Part shown: positions 8,478 to 16,664 of the stretch, one piece after another
Position numbering within the stretch: position 1 is the first letter of the stretch
Layout of the letters: the number at the start of each line of letters is the position of its first letter
DNA from: Algimonas arctica
Lineage (GTDB): Bacteria; Pseudomonadota; Alphaproteobacteria; Caulobacterales; Maricaulaceae
Direction of reading: 5' to 3'
DNA length: 64,000 nucleotides
Assembly (NCBI RefSeq): GCF_014652695.1
Contig: NZ_BMZH01000007.1
Coordinates: 1 to 64,000 of the forward strand
Position numbers and translations under genes: made by a program
Notes under the pieces: generated by a model
The model's input: only the letters and a program-made list of their open reading frames with translations
Database searches by the model: none
What the model was told of the DNA's origin: nothing

Positions 8478-9969
8478 AGCTCTTCAGACCGTCTTCCACC
8501 GCGCGGATTTGCGCGTCGAACGTGGCGTCGTCGCCGCGCAACTGGGTGATGCGTTTGACGGCGTGCATGACGGTGGTGTGGTCGCGTCCGCCAAAGCGTC
8601 TGCCAATATCCGGCAGGGACCGTTTGGTCAGTTTCTTGGACAGATACATGGCGACTTGGCGGGGCCGCGCGACGGCGCGCGCACGGCGTTTGCTGCTCAT
8701 ATCGGTCAGGCTGATCGAGAACGCTTCACAGACGGAGCGCTGGATACGGTCCACGGTCAGGCGCTGGCCCGTCATGTAACGACTATCGGACAGTGTTTCC
8801 TGCACGGTTTCCAACGTGATCGGTGTGCCGAGAAATTCGGACTGCGCCACGATCTGATTAAAGGCGCCTTCGAGGTCGCGCGGCGTCACATTCATGCGTG
8901 CCGCCAAGTGGTCGCGGGCGGGCTGCGGAATGGCAAGGCCGGCATGGCCCTGTTCACGGCGGCGCGTGATCAGGCGGTCGAGAATGCGCAAGCGCAGTTC
9001 GTAATCCGCCGCCCCGATTTTGCAGACGAGACCGGACGACATGTAGCTCTTGAGGCGATCCGACGCTTTTTCAATCGTGTCGGGGTGACGGTCAGAGGCA
9101 ATCAGGATCTGACGTCCCGCGCCAACGAGGCTGATGATCGTGTGCAGGAGTTCTTCTTGGCTGGCGCTTTTGTCGGCAATGAAATGCACATCGTCGATGA
9201 TGAGCAGGTCTACATCGCGCAGGCCGGCTTTGAACGCGCTCATCCCGTCGCGGCCAGAACCGCGCACACTGGCGACGAACTGAGCGACGAAATCTTCCGC
9301 CGAGACGAATTTGACGCGGCGATCGGCATCGCGCTCAGTAATTTCGGCTTCAATCGCGTGCAGGATATGGGTTTTGCCAATGCCGTTCGCGCCGTGCAGC
9401 ACAATCGGATTATATTGCGGCACACGATTGCCGATGATTTGGCGCGCAACGGCCACGGCGAGCTCATTGGACGCGCCAATAACGAAGTTTTCGAGCGTGA
9501 AGCGCTTGCGGGCCAGTTCTGACACAGGCGTTTGTAAAGAGGGGCGCGGGCTACTGCTACTGCGGCTGCCCGGAACCCCGACAAGGCTCGGTCGGGTGCT
9601 GTCGGCTGCGGCTGAGCGGCGGGACGCTTTGGACGGCCCGGAGACGACGCGGACATTGCGCGGCGGGTCAACACGGTCGTGTTTTTCCCACAGGCGGCGA
9701 ATGGTGTCGATATAATGGCTGTTGATCTTGGACGCGACAAAGCTGGACGGCGCAGACAGGGTAACGGTGTGGGCATCAGCCGTTTGAATGAAAAGCTGTC
9801 CGGTCCACGCACGGTGAACATTGCGGCCCAACGCACGCGCCAGATCCTCATCCACGGCTTTCCATGTATTATGAGCACTCTGAATTGGCGGCTCGCCAGT
9901 ATAAAGGTCCGGAACCGTCTCAGTCATGATGCCTGATGGGGATTTTACCGGATTACTTACAGTACCCAT
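8476..9969 (-). CDS. dnaA: Chromosomal replication initiator DnaA
   Basis: AAA+ ATPase that binds DnaA boxes and opens the origin. The 497-residue product has an N-terminal domain I with the [13 protein letters not shown] region, a variable linker rich in Ser, Arg and Pro (domain II), and Walker [12 protein letters not shown]. Walker B is LLIIDDVHF, and the C-terminal DNA-binding helix-turn-helix signature is [18 protein letters not shown]. The start is set at the ATG at 9969 (MGTVSNPV) because GGAG lies 8 bases upstream; an ATG at 9927 (MTETVPD) is the alternative. The gene follows rpsT on the same strand. A GANTC cluster in the upstream gap suggests methylation-coupled cell-cycle control as in Caulobacter. 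Confidence 0.96.
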   Translation of the reverse strand: MGTVSNPVKSPSGIMTETVPDLYTGEPPIQSAHNTWKAVDEDLARALGRNVHRAWTGQLFIQTADAHTVTLSAPSSFVASKINSHYIDTIRRLWEKHDRVDPPRNVRVVSGPSKASRRSAAADSTRPSLVGVPGSRSSSSPRPSLQTPVSELARKRFTLENFVIGASNELAVAVARQIIGNRVPQYNPIVLHGANGIGKTHILHAIEAEITERDADRRVKFVSAEDFVAQFVASVRGSGRDGMSAFKAGLRDVDLLIIDDVHFIADKSASQEELLHTIISLVGAGRQILIASDRHPDTIEKASDRLKSYMSSGLVCKIGAADYELRLRILDRLITRRREQGHAGLAIPQPARDHLAARMNVTPRDLEGAFNQIVAQSEFLGTPITLETVQETLSDSRYMTGQRLTVDRIQRSVCEAFSISLTDMSSKRRARAVARPRQVAMYLSKKLTKRSLPDIGRRFGGRDHTTVMHAVKRITQLRGDDATFDAQIRAVEDGLKS

Positions 9970-10123
9970 TGACGTCGCTCCAAACGAAACCAGCGAACTT
10001 ACAGGGTAAGTTCTTGGAATATAACAATTTTCAAAGGGGAACCTTCGTCGCGATGCCCCACCGCGCATTAAAGGCTCCGTAAGCTGTCGTCCCTGACCGC
10101 CACTCCCGAGCTCTGTTAAACAC

Positions 10124-10308
10124 GACTCCTTCGCCCATCGTCAATGGCAGAATCATGCGTTTTAGCCACAAAGAAAAGTTGACTCTGAAAAAGCGAAGAA
10201 TCGCAATATTCTAGCTGTCAGAAATCTTTCATAAAACGGAAAACTTTGTCAGCCGTCCCCGCGCCAGCGTTCTTAAAACGACCGTAAGTCGTGGGGGGAA
10301 GCAGAATC
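10124..10308. promoter_or_regulatory. Cluster of five GANTC (CcrM-type) sites upstream of dnaA
   Basis: GACTC at 10124-10128 and 10181-10185, and GAATC at 10150-10154, 10198-10202 and 10304-10308, fall within 185 bases. About one GANTC per 256 bases is expected with even base composition. In Caulobacter the CcrM methylation state of GANTC affects dnaA transcription; applying that here is inference. Confidence 0.6.
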
Positions 10309-10335
10309 GGGCCGTTAACACCGAAAATTTTCGCA

Positions 10336-10363
10336 CAAAAAAGCCGGGCGCTGCCGCCCGGCT
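10336..10363 (-). terminator. Intrinsic terminator of rpsT
   Basis: On the minus strand AGCCGGGCG (10355-10363) pairs with CGCCCGGCT (10342-10350) around a 4-base loop. A run of T follows (A residues at 10337-10342 on the plus strand). It lies about 45 bases beyond the rpsT stop. Confidence 0.93.
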
Positions 10364-10405
10364 AAATATTTTGTGTGTGTGAGGCGCGAAAGCTGCGTGA
10401 GCAGA

Positions 10406-10669
10406 TTATGCAAGCGCCTTACAACGTTTCGACAGGCGGGAGATTTTCCGCGATGCCGTGTTCTTGTGATAAACGCCGCGGGACACCGCGCGCATCAATT
10501 CCGGTTCCGCCGCTTGGAGGGCCGCCGTCGCAACAGCCTTGTCACCTGATGCCAGAGCATCTTCGACACGGCGCAGGAAGGTACGGACGCGTGAACGACG
10601 GGCCATATTGACCGCCGTCTTGCGTTCCATTTTGCGGACGTTCTTTTTCGCGGATGACGTGTTCGCCAT
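10406..10669 (-). CDS. rpsT: 30S ribosomal protein S20
   Basis: An 87-residue, strongly basic 16S rRNA-binding protein with the S20 pattern: [18 protein letters not shown], then [15 protein letters not shown], then [18 protein letters not shown]. Its full length is normal for the family. It lies upstream of dnaA on the same strand, an order common in alphaproteobacteria, and has its own terminator. Confidence 0.97.
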   Translation of the reverse strand: MANTSSAKKNVRKMERKTAVNMARRSRVRTFLRRVEDALASGDKAVATAALQAAEPELMRAVSRGVYHKNTASRKISRLSKRCKALA

Positions 10670-10810
10670 GATAGTCTTTCATCAGTGTTCAAATAAGGAG
10701 AGGCCCGCCGTGAAAGGCAGGCCATCATTCGGAGCGCGAAATAGAAGCTGTAGGCCGCGCTGTCAACTTAGACTGACAGACCTTGCGCCCTCATTTGCGT
10801 TTTCTTGCGC

Positions 10811-11587
10811 TTAGCGGTGTTTAAAATGCGGTTTTCGCTTCTCGATAAAGGCCGTCATGCCTTCTTTTTGGTCTTCTGTGGTGAAAAGGGACTGGAACAT
10901 GCGGCGTTCAAAGCGGATTCCTTCGCGCAAGGAGAGTTCAAACCCGGCGTCCACCACTTCTTTGAGAATCATGTTGATCGGTTGGCTGTGGCCGGCGATT
11001 TTGACGGCGGCGTCGCGTGCTGTGTCCATCAGGTCGTCAACCGCGACGACACGCGCGACGAGGCCGGCGCGTTCGGCTTCTGCCGCGTCCATCATCCGGC
11101 CTGTTAGGCACAGATCCATTGCTTTGGCCTTGCCCACGGCGCGGGTGAGGCGCTGTGTGCCGCCAATGCCAGGAATAACGCCGAGGTTAATCTCAGGCTG
11201 GCCGAATTTCGCCGTCTCGGACGCAATGATGAAATCGCACATCATGGCAATCTCACACCCGCCGCCCAGCGCATAGCCAGACACAGCCGCGATAATCGGC
11301 TTGCGGAACCGCTCGACCGCACAATGATTGGCTTCAAAACGGTCGTTTTTGTAAATGTCGAGAAATTGATCGTCGACCATTTCTTTGATGTCTGCGCCCG
11401 CAGCGAAAGCTTTTTCATTGCCCGTCAGGATGACACAGCCAATGCCGTCGTCGGCTTCCAGCTCGGACAGCGCCCGCGCGAGTTCGGCCATCATTGGCGC
11501 GTTGAGCGCATTCAGCGCCTTGGGACGGTTGAGCGTCACGGTCGCAACGCGCCCGTCTCGGTCCAGATCAATTAGCTCGTAAGCCAT
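10811..11587 (-). CDS. Enoyl-CoA hydratase (crotonase)
   Basis: A 258-residue crotonase that hydrates 2-enoyl-CoA in fatty-acid beta-oxidation. The oxyanion-hole and CoA-binding segments are visible: [10 protein letters not shown] near the N-terminus, [11 protein letters not shown], and [15 protein letters not shown]. The catalytic-Glu region [16 protein letters not shown] is present, as are [17 protein letters not shown] and the C-terminal RKPHFKHR. The start at 11587 (MAYELIDL) is chosen from family alignment; the frame is open to 11629. It lies upstream of rpsT on the same strand. Confidence 0.93.
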   Translation of the reverse strand: MAYELIDLDRDGRVATVTLNRPKALNALNAPMMAELARALSELEADDGIGCVILTGNEKAFAAGADIKEMVDDQFLDIYKNDRFEANHCAVERFRKPIIAAVSGYALGGGCEIAMMCDFIIASETAKFGQPEINLGVIPGIGGTQRLTRAVGKAKAMDLCLTGRMMDAAEAERAGLVARVVAVDDLMDTARDAAVKIAGHSQPINMILKEVVDAGFELSLREGIRFERRMFQSLFTTEDQKEGMTAFIEKRKPHFKHR

Positions 11588-11656
11588 AGGGAGTCTCTCT
11601 TGTCGTGTGTCATGTCGTTTGGACGACACATGTTCGTTGGCGCGGCGCTTAGCGGG

Positions 11657-12295
11657 TTATGGCGCGCGCGTCGAGACGGCGCGAGTGTTGGAGACAGCGT
11701 CCCAGTCAAATACTCCCCTTTTGCGTTCGCGTTTACGAAGGGCGAGAAGAATAGTCAGTGGATACAGGCAAAGTCCAAAGGCGCCATAACGAAAACGTCG
11801 GGCATAATTGGGGGGGCCGTCTGGTGCGGGTACAATTCGAAACCCCATCGTAAATTGGCCCAAGGTTGGGCGAGCCTCACGTACGCGACGTGTGTAGTAG
11901 AAGAAAGCGAACGCGAACCAAGCGTAATTAACAAGGAGGGGAATTATGTCCCGAAATTTTTCTTCTCTGTCCCAAGCCCATTGCCACTGTCCGGTGGCTG
12001 CCCACTCACAAATGTATGCGGTTGGCATAACCGTGACCATTATCACGCTAAATAGGAACCATCCATCAATTCCAAGTGCGAATAATCTGCGGATGAATCC
12101 GACATACTTTCCAATCTGGGTGGGAAGCACAGGTGTCGGCCACAAGAAACCTATAAGAGTAATCAGAGCGCAAGGAATAAGGAACAGGGGTTGCCCCTCA
12201 AGTGAGCCGCCCGGCCATCTGGGATTTCTAAGGTAAACGGACAGGGCGAACAGAGCAATCAACACAATACAAAGCAGGTGGCGATAATCTTTCAT
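11657..12295 (-). CDS. RDD family membrane protein
   Basis: A 212-residue protein with four to five hydrophobic segments. The RDD domain is seen as RRLFALGIDGWFLFSVIM (Arg and Asp in the first helix) and ARPTLGQFTMGFRIV (the conserved loop before the last helix pair). Two further helices lie at the N-terminus (LLCIVLIALFALSVYL and PLFLIPCALITLIGFLW). RDD proteins are integral membrane proteins, some of them ion transporters, but no substrate can be assigned. It ends at 11657, about 70 bases before the crotonase start, and begins 8 bases after the mutM stop. Confidence 0.82.
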   Translation of the reverse strand: MKDYRHLLCIVLIALFALSVYLRNPRWPGGSLEGQPLFLIPCALITLIGFLWPTPVLPTQIGKYVGFIRRLFALGIDGWFLFSVIMVTVMPTAYICEWAATGQWQWAWDREEKFRDIIPLLVNYAWFAFAFFYYTRRVREARPTLGQFTMGFRIVPAPDGPPNYARRFRYGAFGLCLYPLTILLALRKRERKRGVFDWDAVSNTRAVSTRAP

Positions 12296-12303
12296 TCCCC
12301 TCC

Positions 12304-13140
12304 CTACCGCTGACAGGCTCGACAGTAAAATGTGCTCCGTCCGCCCTGCACTTTGCGCAGGATTGGGGCGTCGCAGGTGACACAGGTCTCGCCCTCGCGA
12401 CCATAGACGGCGAAAGTTTTTTGGAAATAGCCGAGCGCGCCGTCGGCTTGGCGGTGATCACGTAAGGACGAACCGCCCGCTGCGATGGCCTCAACGAGGA
12501 CCTCTTTGATATGACGAACGAGGGTCTCTGTCTCGGCGACGGTGAGGCGGCCCGCGCCGCGTGCAGGGCTGATCCCGGCCCGAAACAGCGCTTCGCAGAC
12601 ATAGATGTTGCCAAGTCCGGCGACGATCTTCTGGTCCAGCAACGCGATTTTAATCGGACTTTTCTTGCCTTTGAGCCGCGCGCGCAGGTCGGGGGCGCTA
12701 AAATGGTTCGAGAGCGGCTCAGGGCCGAGGTCGTCCAAGCGGTAGGGTTCGCCAAAGCCGACCAGCTCCATAAAACCAAAGCGGCGTGGATCGTTATAGG
12801 TAACGGTGTTATCGTCTTCCGTCATGAAAATAACGTGGTGGTGTTTGGGATTGGCGTCGTGGGCGTGGGTGAACTCACCCAGTGACGCGCCGCCGAGAAT
12901 GAAGCGTCCACTCATGCCGAGATGCATGAATAGTCGCTCGCCGGAGGTCAGGTCCGCTTGCAGGAATTTGGCGCGGCGACTGAGCTTCTCAATGCGCTGC
13001 CCTTCGATGCGCGCGGCAAAATCCGGCGCAAACGGAAAGCGCAAGTTCGGGCGATTGAGCTGTACATGGGTAATCACGCGGCCTTCAAGGACGGGCGCAA
13101 GGCCCCGGCGGACCGTTTCAACTTCGGGGAGTTCAGGGAT
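12304..13140 (-). CDS. mutM: Formamidopyrimidine-DNA glycosylase with ATC at the start position
   Basis: Bifunctional glycosylase/AP lyase that removes 8-oxoguanine. The reading frame aligned to the family begins I-PELPEVETVRRGL, and family members begin M-PELPEVE with Pro2 as the catalytic nucleophile. The codon in the start position is ATC (13138-13140), and no ATG, GTG or TTG lies between it and the upstream TAA. A possible Shine-Dalgarno AAGAGA lies about 9 bases before the ATC. The next candidate start, GTG at 13077, would delete the catalytic Pro-Glu. The rest is intact: the RRAKFL lysine region, helix-two-turn-helix, and a C-terminal zinc finger CVTC...CRAC. Either ATC is used as a rare start, or there is a one-base mutation or error; 278 residues is normal length. 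Confidence 0.88.
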   Translation of the reverse strand: MPELPEVETVRRGLAPVLEGRVITHVQLNRPNLRFPFAPDFAARIEGQRIEKLSRRAKFLQADLTSGERLFMHLGMSGRFILGGASLGEFTHAHDANPKHHHVIFMTEDDNTVTYNDPRRFGFMELVGFGEPYRLDDLGPEPLSNHFSAPDLRARLKGKKSPIKIALLDQKIVAGLGNIYVCEALFRAGISPARGAGRLTVAETETLVRHIKEVLVEAIAAGGSSLRDHRQADGALGYFQKTFAVYGREGETCVTCDAPILRKVQGGRSTFYCRACQR

Positions 13141-13179
13141 GGCGGGTATCTCTTAAAAATGATGTCGACTGATAGAGCG

Positions 13180-13218
13180 GGAGATGGATTACTGAGTCAA
13201 GCTCAGTCATGAAGGGAG
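13180..13218 (+). repeat. REP-like palindrome, copy A (degenerate)
   Basis: GGAGATGGATTACTGAG, then loop TCAAG, then CTCAGTCATGAAGGGAG. The stem ACTGAG/CTCAGT lies at 13191-13196 and 13202-13207. It matches copy C in the GGAGATGGAT head, the TCAAG loop and the ATGAAGG tail, but the stem has diverged with some compensating changes. Confidence 0.75.
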
Positions 13219-13260
13219 AGCTTTGAATGACGTCTAGGATTGTTCCTAGCCTCTAAATCG

Positions 13261-13297
13261 CCTCCATCACCGAACTAGATTCGGTGATCCATCTCCG
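13261..13297 (-). repeat. REP-like palindrome, copy B (inverted)
   Basis: ATCACCGAA (13266-13274) pairs with TTCGGTGAT (13280-13288) around CTAGA, with CCATCTCCG following. Read on the minus strand it matches copy C in both flanks and nearly all of the stem. It lies 10 bases from the 3' end of the GIY-YIG gene. Confidence 0.85.
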
Positions 13298-13306
13298 AAG
13301 CTCACG

Positions 13307-13603
13307 TTAAGACAGATCACGCCAATCCAGAGTGATCTCCTGCCACTCAGGATTGTCTTTTTCGATAAGAGCAATTTTCCAAGACCGATTCCAGTCTTTC
13401 AACTGTTTCTCACGCCGCAAGGCTTCCCGGATCAAATCGTAAGTTTCGAAATAAACGAGGCGGTCAATATCATATTGGGCCGTGTGGCTGTTAGGGTTAG
13501 CCTTGTTTTTATGTTCCTGAACACGCTCATACAGCGATTTGGTGAAACCTATGTAGAGCGCGCCATTCTTGCGATTGCAAAGGATGTAGACGTAACCTCG
13601 CAT
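13307..13603 (-). CDS. GIY-YIG nuclease domain protein between REP-like repeats
   Basis: A 98-residue single-domain GIY-YIG endonuclease-like protein. It has the opening YVYILCNRKNGALYIG (the two catalytic strands), then the basic helix RVQEHKNK, then ETYDLIREALRREKQLKDW, which supplies the conserved Glu region. It is close in size to the UPF0213/YhbQ group. Inverted copies of one palindrome (13261-13297 and 13621-13660) bracket it within 20 bases on each side, so gene and repeats form a compact cassette of about 400 bases between mutM and grpE. The start is placed at the second Met (13603). Confidence 0.88.
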   Translation of the reverse strand: MRGYVYILCNRKNGALYIGFTKSLYERVQEHKNKANPNSHTAQYDIDRLVYFETYDLIREALRREKQLKDWNRSWKIALIEKDNPEWQEITLDWRDLS

Positions 13604-13620
13604 CATTTACGCAAAGGGTC

Positions 13621-13660
13621 GGAGATGGATCACCGAGTCAAGCTCGGTGATGAAGGAAGG
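13621..13660 (+). repeat. REP-like palindrome, copy C
   Basis: GGAGATGGATCACCGAG, loop TCAAG, CTCGGTGATGAAGGAAGG. The perfect 9-bp stem ATCACCGAG/CTCGGTGAT lies at 13629-13637 and 13643-13651. It lies just upstream of the GIY-YIG start and is inverted relative to copy B. Confidence 0.87.
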
Positions 13661-13691
13661 TCCTCTCTAACCCAAGCTGCCGCGAGACAAA

Positions 13692-14429
13692 TTACCCTGC
13701 CGGACCCGTGCTCACGGCGACCATGGCGGCGCGTAGCGTGCGGTCGCCGATGGTGAAACCCTGTTGCATGACGGCGGCGACATGGCCTTTTTCGATCTCG
13801 GGGTGCGGGATATTGGCTACGGCTTGATGCACGTTTGGATCAAATTTTGATCCTAAGCCCGCAACGGGTTTGATCTGGTGGCGGAGTAGCGCCGAGGTCA
13901 GGTCTTTTTCTGTCAGCTCAATACCTTCGACCAAATGGCGCGCATTATCGCCAAGCTCTTCTTTGGCTTGGCCATCAAGCGTCTGCAAAGCGCGCGAGAG
14001 ATTGTCATAAACAGACAGCACATCGGTGGCGAATTTTTCAACCCCGTAAACTTTGGCTTTCTGCACATCGCGTTCGGCGCGTTTACGAATATTATCGGCT
14101 TCGGCCATCGTCCGCAGCGCTTGATCTTTCATCGTCGCGATTTGCATTTCCAGCTCTTGAATCTTCGCCGCGCCGGCGTCGTTCATGCCCGCTTCGTCAG
14201 CGTCCATCTCGGATTCAGGGAAGGGCATGTCGTCCTCATCATCGGAGAGAACGTCGTTCTTATGCTTTTTCAAGAATGCATCGGCGGTGGCTTTTAAATC
14301 GGCAGGGCTAGGATTGCCGCGTGGGGCATCCGCGCGTCCGGACTGGCCTGTGCTCTCGCCTTCGATCTGCGCTTGCAGCGCATCCCATTCGTCCATGTCA
14401 CCATTACCATTGTCAGTATTATCGGCCAT
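13692..14429 (-). CDS. grpE: Nucleotide exchange factor GrpE
   Basis: Co-chaperone that releases ADP from DnaK. It is 245 residues from MADNTDNG, with an acidic disordered N-terminus and a long coiled coil (ELEMQIATMKDQALRTMAE). The GrpE signature is RALQTL...GIELTEKDL, followed by PVAGLGSKFDPNVHQAV and the beta-domain end QQGFTIGDRTLRAAMVAV. The N-terminal extension is longer than in E. coli, as is common in alphaproteobacteria. It follows hrcA by 20 bases on the same strand, a heat-shock operon. Confidence 0.96.
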   Translation of the reverse strand: MADNTDNGNGDMDEWDALQAQIEGESTGQSGRADAPRGNPSPADLKATADAFLKKHKNDVLSDDEDDMPFPESEMDADEAGMNDAGAAKIQELEMQIATMKDQALRTMAEADNIRKRAERDVQKAKVYGVEKFATDVLSVYDNLSRALQTLDGQAKEELGDNARHLVEGIELTEKDLTSALLRHQIKPVAGLGSKFDPNVHQAVANIPHPEIEKGHVAAVMQQGFTIGDRTLRAAMVAVSTGPAG

Positions 14430-14449
14430 TATTCTCTCGTCTTTCATTT

Positions 14450-15520
14450 CTATCTTCGCCGCGTCAGCGTTTCGCCGACTAGCTTCGCCGTCAAATCAAC
14501 CATTGGGATGACGCGACCATAATTGAGCCGTGTCGGCCCGATCACCCCGAGGGCGCCTAATAATGTCCCAGCCTGATCGCGGTAAGGCGCGATGACAACA
14601 CTGGAACTCGAAAGAGAGAACATGGGGTTCTCCGTCCCGATGAAAATCCTCACACCGTCCGCATGTTCTGTCTGGTCCAGCAAGGAGATTAAGTCCTCCT
14701 TGCGCTCCAAGTCCTCGAACAAATGTCTGATGCGCTCCAAGTCGGTTTGAGCGTCCAAATTGTCAAGGAGTCGCGCCTGTCCTCGGACGATCAATTTACG
14801 ATCTTTTGCAGGTTCATCCGACCAATTGGCGAGGCCTTGCTTGATGAGCGTAGCGGCCGCGATGTCAATCGCGGCGCGACCCTGCTCAATCTCGGTCAAA
14901 ATGTCCGCGCGCGCCTCCGATAGCTGTCGCCCCCGCAGGCGGGCGGAAAGGAAATTGCCCGCCCGTTCAAGGCTCGCGGACAGAACCCCCTCTGGTCGCG
15001 GCATCAGGCGGTTTTCAACGCGGCCATCCTCATGCACCATAACGACAAGGGTTCGACCATCATCCAGTCCGACAAATTCGACATGCGACAAGGCGGAGCG
15101 GCTCACAGGTTCAGGCGCCAGAACAAGGCCCGCGCCGCCCGCTAATCCCGCCAGCAGAGTCGAAGCTTCGTTAAAAATCTGATCCGGTTCGTGCCCGGAC
15201 GCGGCAATCTGTGCCTCGAGGCGTCTCCGTTCGTCTTGGGACACATCCCCAATTTCCAGCAAACCATCGATATAGAGGCGCAACCCGACGTGTGTCGGTT
15301 GCCGTCCGGCACTAATATGGGGGGATTGCAACAGGCCCATCTGGGTCAAATCCGCCATGACGGACCGGATCGAGGCGGGGGATAAGGCCGTGCCGGACAG
15401 GGCCAACGCTTTGGATCCCACGGGCAGACCTGTGTCCAGATAGGCCGAAACCACAGCGCCGAAAATATCGCGTGCGCGCGCGTCGAGATCACTCAGCGGA
15501 AATATGGCGGGCACAGGCAT
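14450..15520 (-). CDS. hrcA: Heat-inducible transcription repressor HrcA
   Basis: Represses groESL-type heat-shock genes by binding CIRCE. The 356-residue product has the N-terminal winged helix (ARDIFGAVVSAYLDTGLPVGSKAL, then SPASIRSVMADLTQMGLL and SAGRQPTHVGLRLYID) and the C-terminal GAF-like domain ending GVIGPTRLNYGRVIPMV. The start is put at the ATG at 15520 (MPVPAIFP); a TTG at 15550 is also possible and neither has a clear ribosome site. No CIRCE inverted repeat is visible in the hrcA-rph gap, so autoregulation through CIRCE is not supported here. It is divergent from rph. Confidence 0.95.
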   Translation of the reverse strand: MPVPAIFPLSDLDARARDIFGAVVSAYLDTGLPVGSKALALSGTALSPASIRSVMADLTQMGLLQSPHISAGRQPTHVGLRLYIDGLLEIGDVSQDERRRLEAQIAASGHEPDQIFNEASTLLAGLAGGAGLVLAPEPVSRSALSHVEFVGLDDGRTLVVMVHEDGRVENRLMPRPEGVLSASLERAGNFLSARLRGRQLSEARADILTEIEQGRAAIDIAAATLIKQGLANWSDEPAKDRKLIVRGQARLLDNLDAQTDLERIRHLFEDLERKEDLISLLDQTEHADGVRIFIGTENPMFSLSSSSVVIAPYRDQAGTLLGALGVIGPTRLNYGRVIPMVDLTAKLVGETLTRRR

Positions 15521-15641
15521 AGAATAGGCTATTTGGGCTGTGGATAGCAAAGTCGCAAGGGGCGCAAGCCTTGCGTTTCACCGCGCAACGTCACAAAGCC
15601 CGCCTCCGACATTTAAAAAGCCCGCCATTAGGAAATTTGCC

Positions 15642-16355
15642 ATGCGCCCCGAAAACAGAGCCCTCGACCAACTTCGGTCCACAACCATAGAAACAGGCGT
15701 CTCGCGCTATGCGGAAGGATCGTGCCTGATTAAGTTTGGTCACACCCACGTGCTGGTCACGGCCAGTGTGGATGAGAATGTGCCGCGTTGGATGAAAGGC
15801 AAAGGCAAGGGCTGGGTCACGGCGGAATATGGCATGCTGCCTCGCTCGACCCACACACGGAATAATCGTGAAGCCGCGCGCGGGAAACAAGGCGGCCGGA
15901 CGGTTGAAATTCAACGCTTGATTGGCCGCTCATTGCGCGCTGTGACCGATCTTGAAGCGCTCGGCGAACGCCAGATCGTGGTTGATTGCGATGTGATGCA
16001 AGCTGATGGCGGCACCCGCACCGCGTCGATCACGGGCGCGTGGGTTGCGCTGTCCATGGCGTGCGCCACCTTGGTCGAAAAAGGCCTGATTAAAACAAAC
16101 CCAATCACGTCGCCCATGGCCGCGGTCAGCTGCGGCATCGTTGATGGCACTTGCCGCCTTGATCTCGAGTATACGGAAGATTCAGCGGCTCAAGCCGATG
16201 CGAACTTTGTGCTGACGGCCAATGGCGGGATCATTGAGGTGCAAGCCACAGCGGAAGAAGAGCCGTTTTCCGGTGAGCAAATGGATGAGCTGACGCGGTT
16301 GGCGCGTAAAGGAATTGCCGAGCTTTGCGAGATGCAAAAAGCGGCGTTAAAATAA
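15642..16355 (+). CDS. rph: Ribonuclease PH
   Basis: Phosphate-dependent 3'-5' exoribonuclease that trims tRNA 3' ends. It is 237 residues from [19 protein letters not shown], with the family segments [34 protein letters not shown] and [19 protein letters not shown], then [17 protein letters not shown] and [11 protein letters not shown]. The frame is open upstream to 15540, but the conserved N-terminus fixes the start at 15642. It is divergent from hrcA, as in many alphaproteobacteria. Confidence 0.97.
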   Translation: MRPENRALDQLRSTTIETGVSRYAEGSCLIKFGHTHVLVTASVDENVPRWMKGKGKGWVTAEYGMLPRSTHTRNNREAARGKQGGRTVEIQRLIGRSLRAVTDLEALGERQIVVDCDVMQADGGTRTASITGAWVALSMACATLVEKGLIKTNPITSPMAAVSCGIVDGTCRLDLEYTEDSAAQADANFVLTANGGIIEVQATAEEEPFSGEQMDELTRLARKGIAELCEMQKAALK

Positions 16356-16367
16356 CCGATGAATGGG

Positions 16368-16386
16368 CGGGGCGTTTTTCGCCCCG
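16368..16386. terminator. Hairpin between rph and the XRE gene
   Basis: CGGGGCG (16368-16374) pairs with CGCCCCG (16380-16386) around a TTTTT loop in the gap between convergent genes. There is no T tract after the stem on either strand, so its termination role is uncertain. Confidence 0.4.
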
Positions 16387-16454
16387 TTCAAAGGCGTTCA
16401 CGACGGCAAGTTCGTGTTGATTATGGACCGAACATTGCGACGACGCCGACCCGT

Positions 16455-16664
16455 TTACTCGTCCGCGACATATTCCAATATATCTGCCGGCTGACAATCC
16501 AGCTCGCGACAGAGCGCATCCAGCGTTGAGAACCGCACAGCGCGGGCTTTACCTGTTTTCAAAATTGACAGGTTGGCGAGCGTGATACCGACGCGGTCGG
16601 CCAATTCCGTTAAGCTCATCTTGCGATCAAGCAGCACGCGGTCGAGATTGACTTGAATAGCCAC
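16455..16664 (-). CDS. XRE-family HTH regulator (YozG type)
   Basis: A 69-residue minimal Cro/CI-type DNA-binding protein. It starts at GTG 16664 (VAIQVNLDRVLLDRK), with the helix-turn-helix in MSLTELADRVGITLANLSILKTGK and the tail RFSTLDALCRELDCQPADILEY. The start overlaps the stop of the upstream DUF2975 gene by one base (TAGTG), which implies coupled translation. The DUF2975-plus-small-XRE pair recurs widely in bacteria. It probably regulates its own operon; targets are unknown. Confidence 0.88.
   Translation of the reverse strand: MAIQVNLDRVLLDRKMSLTELADRVGITLANLSILKTGKARAVRFSTLDALCRELDCQPADILEYVADE

Larger units (their letters stand above)
9970..10405. other. rpsT-dnaA intergenic region, probable dnaA promoter region
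   Basis: This 436-base gap holds the rpsT terminator at its right end and no gene. It has an A/T-rich centre (10160-10250) and one near-match to a DnaA box, TTAGCCACA (10162-10170, one mismatch to TTATCCACA). A single imperfect box is not evidence of an origin. Confidence 0.6.

Noticed and set aside
8509-9522. 337-codon plus-strand frame opposite dnaA
   Set aside because: Antisense shadow of dnaA; the product has no family pattern.
10069-10405. Possible replication origin in the rpsT-dnaA gap
   Set aside because: Only one imperfect DnaA box (10162-10170) and no array of boxes; in Caulobacter-like genomes the origin is often not at dnaA. The GANTC cluster alone does not show an origin.
12304-13077. 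mutM starting at GTG 13077
   Set aside because: This start removes the PELPEVE N-terminus with the catalytic Pro, which is present in frame just upstream.
15521-15641. CIRCE element in the hrcA-rph gap
   Set aside because: No TTAGCACTC-N9-GAGTGCTAA pattern is present; a single TGTGGATAG near-DnaA-box is not meaningful.
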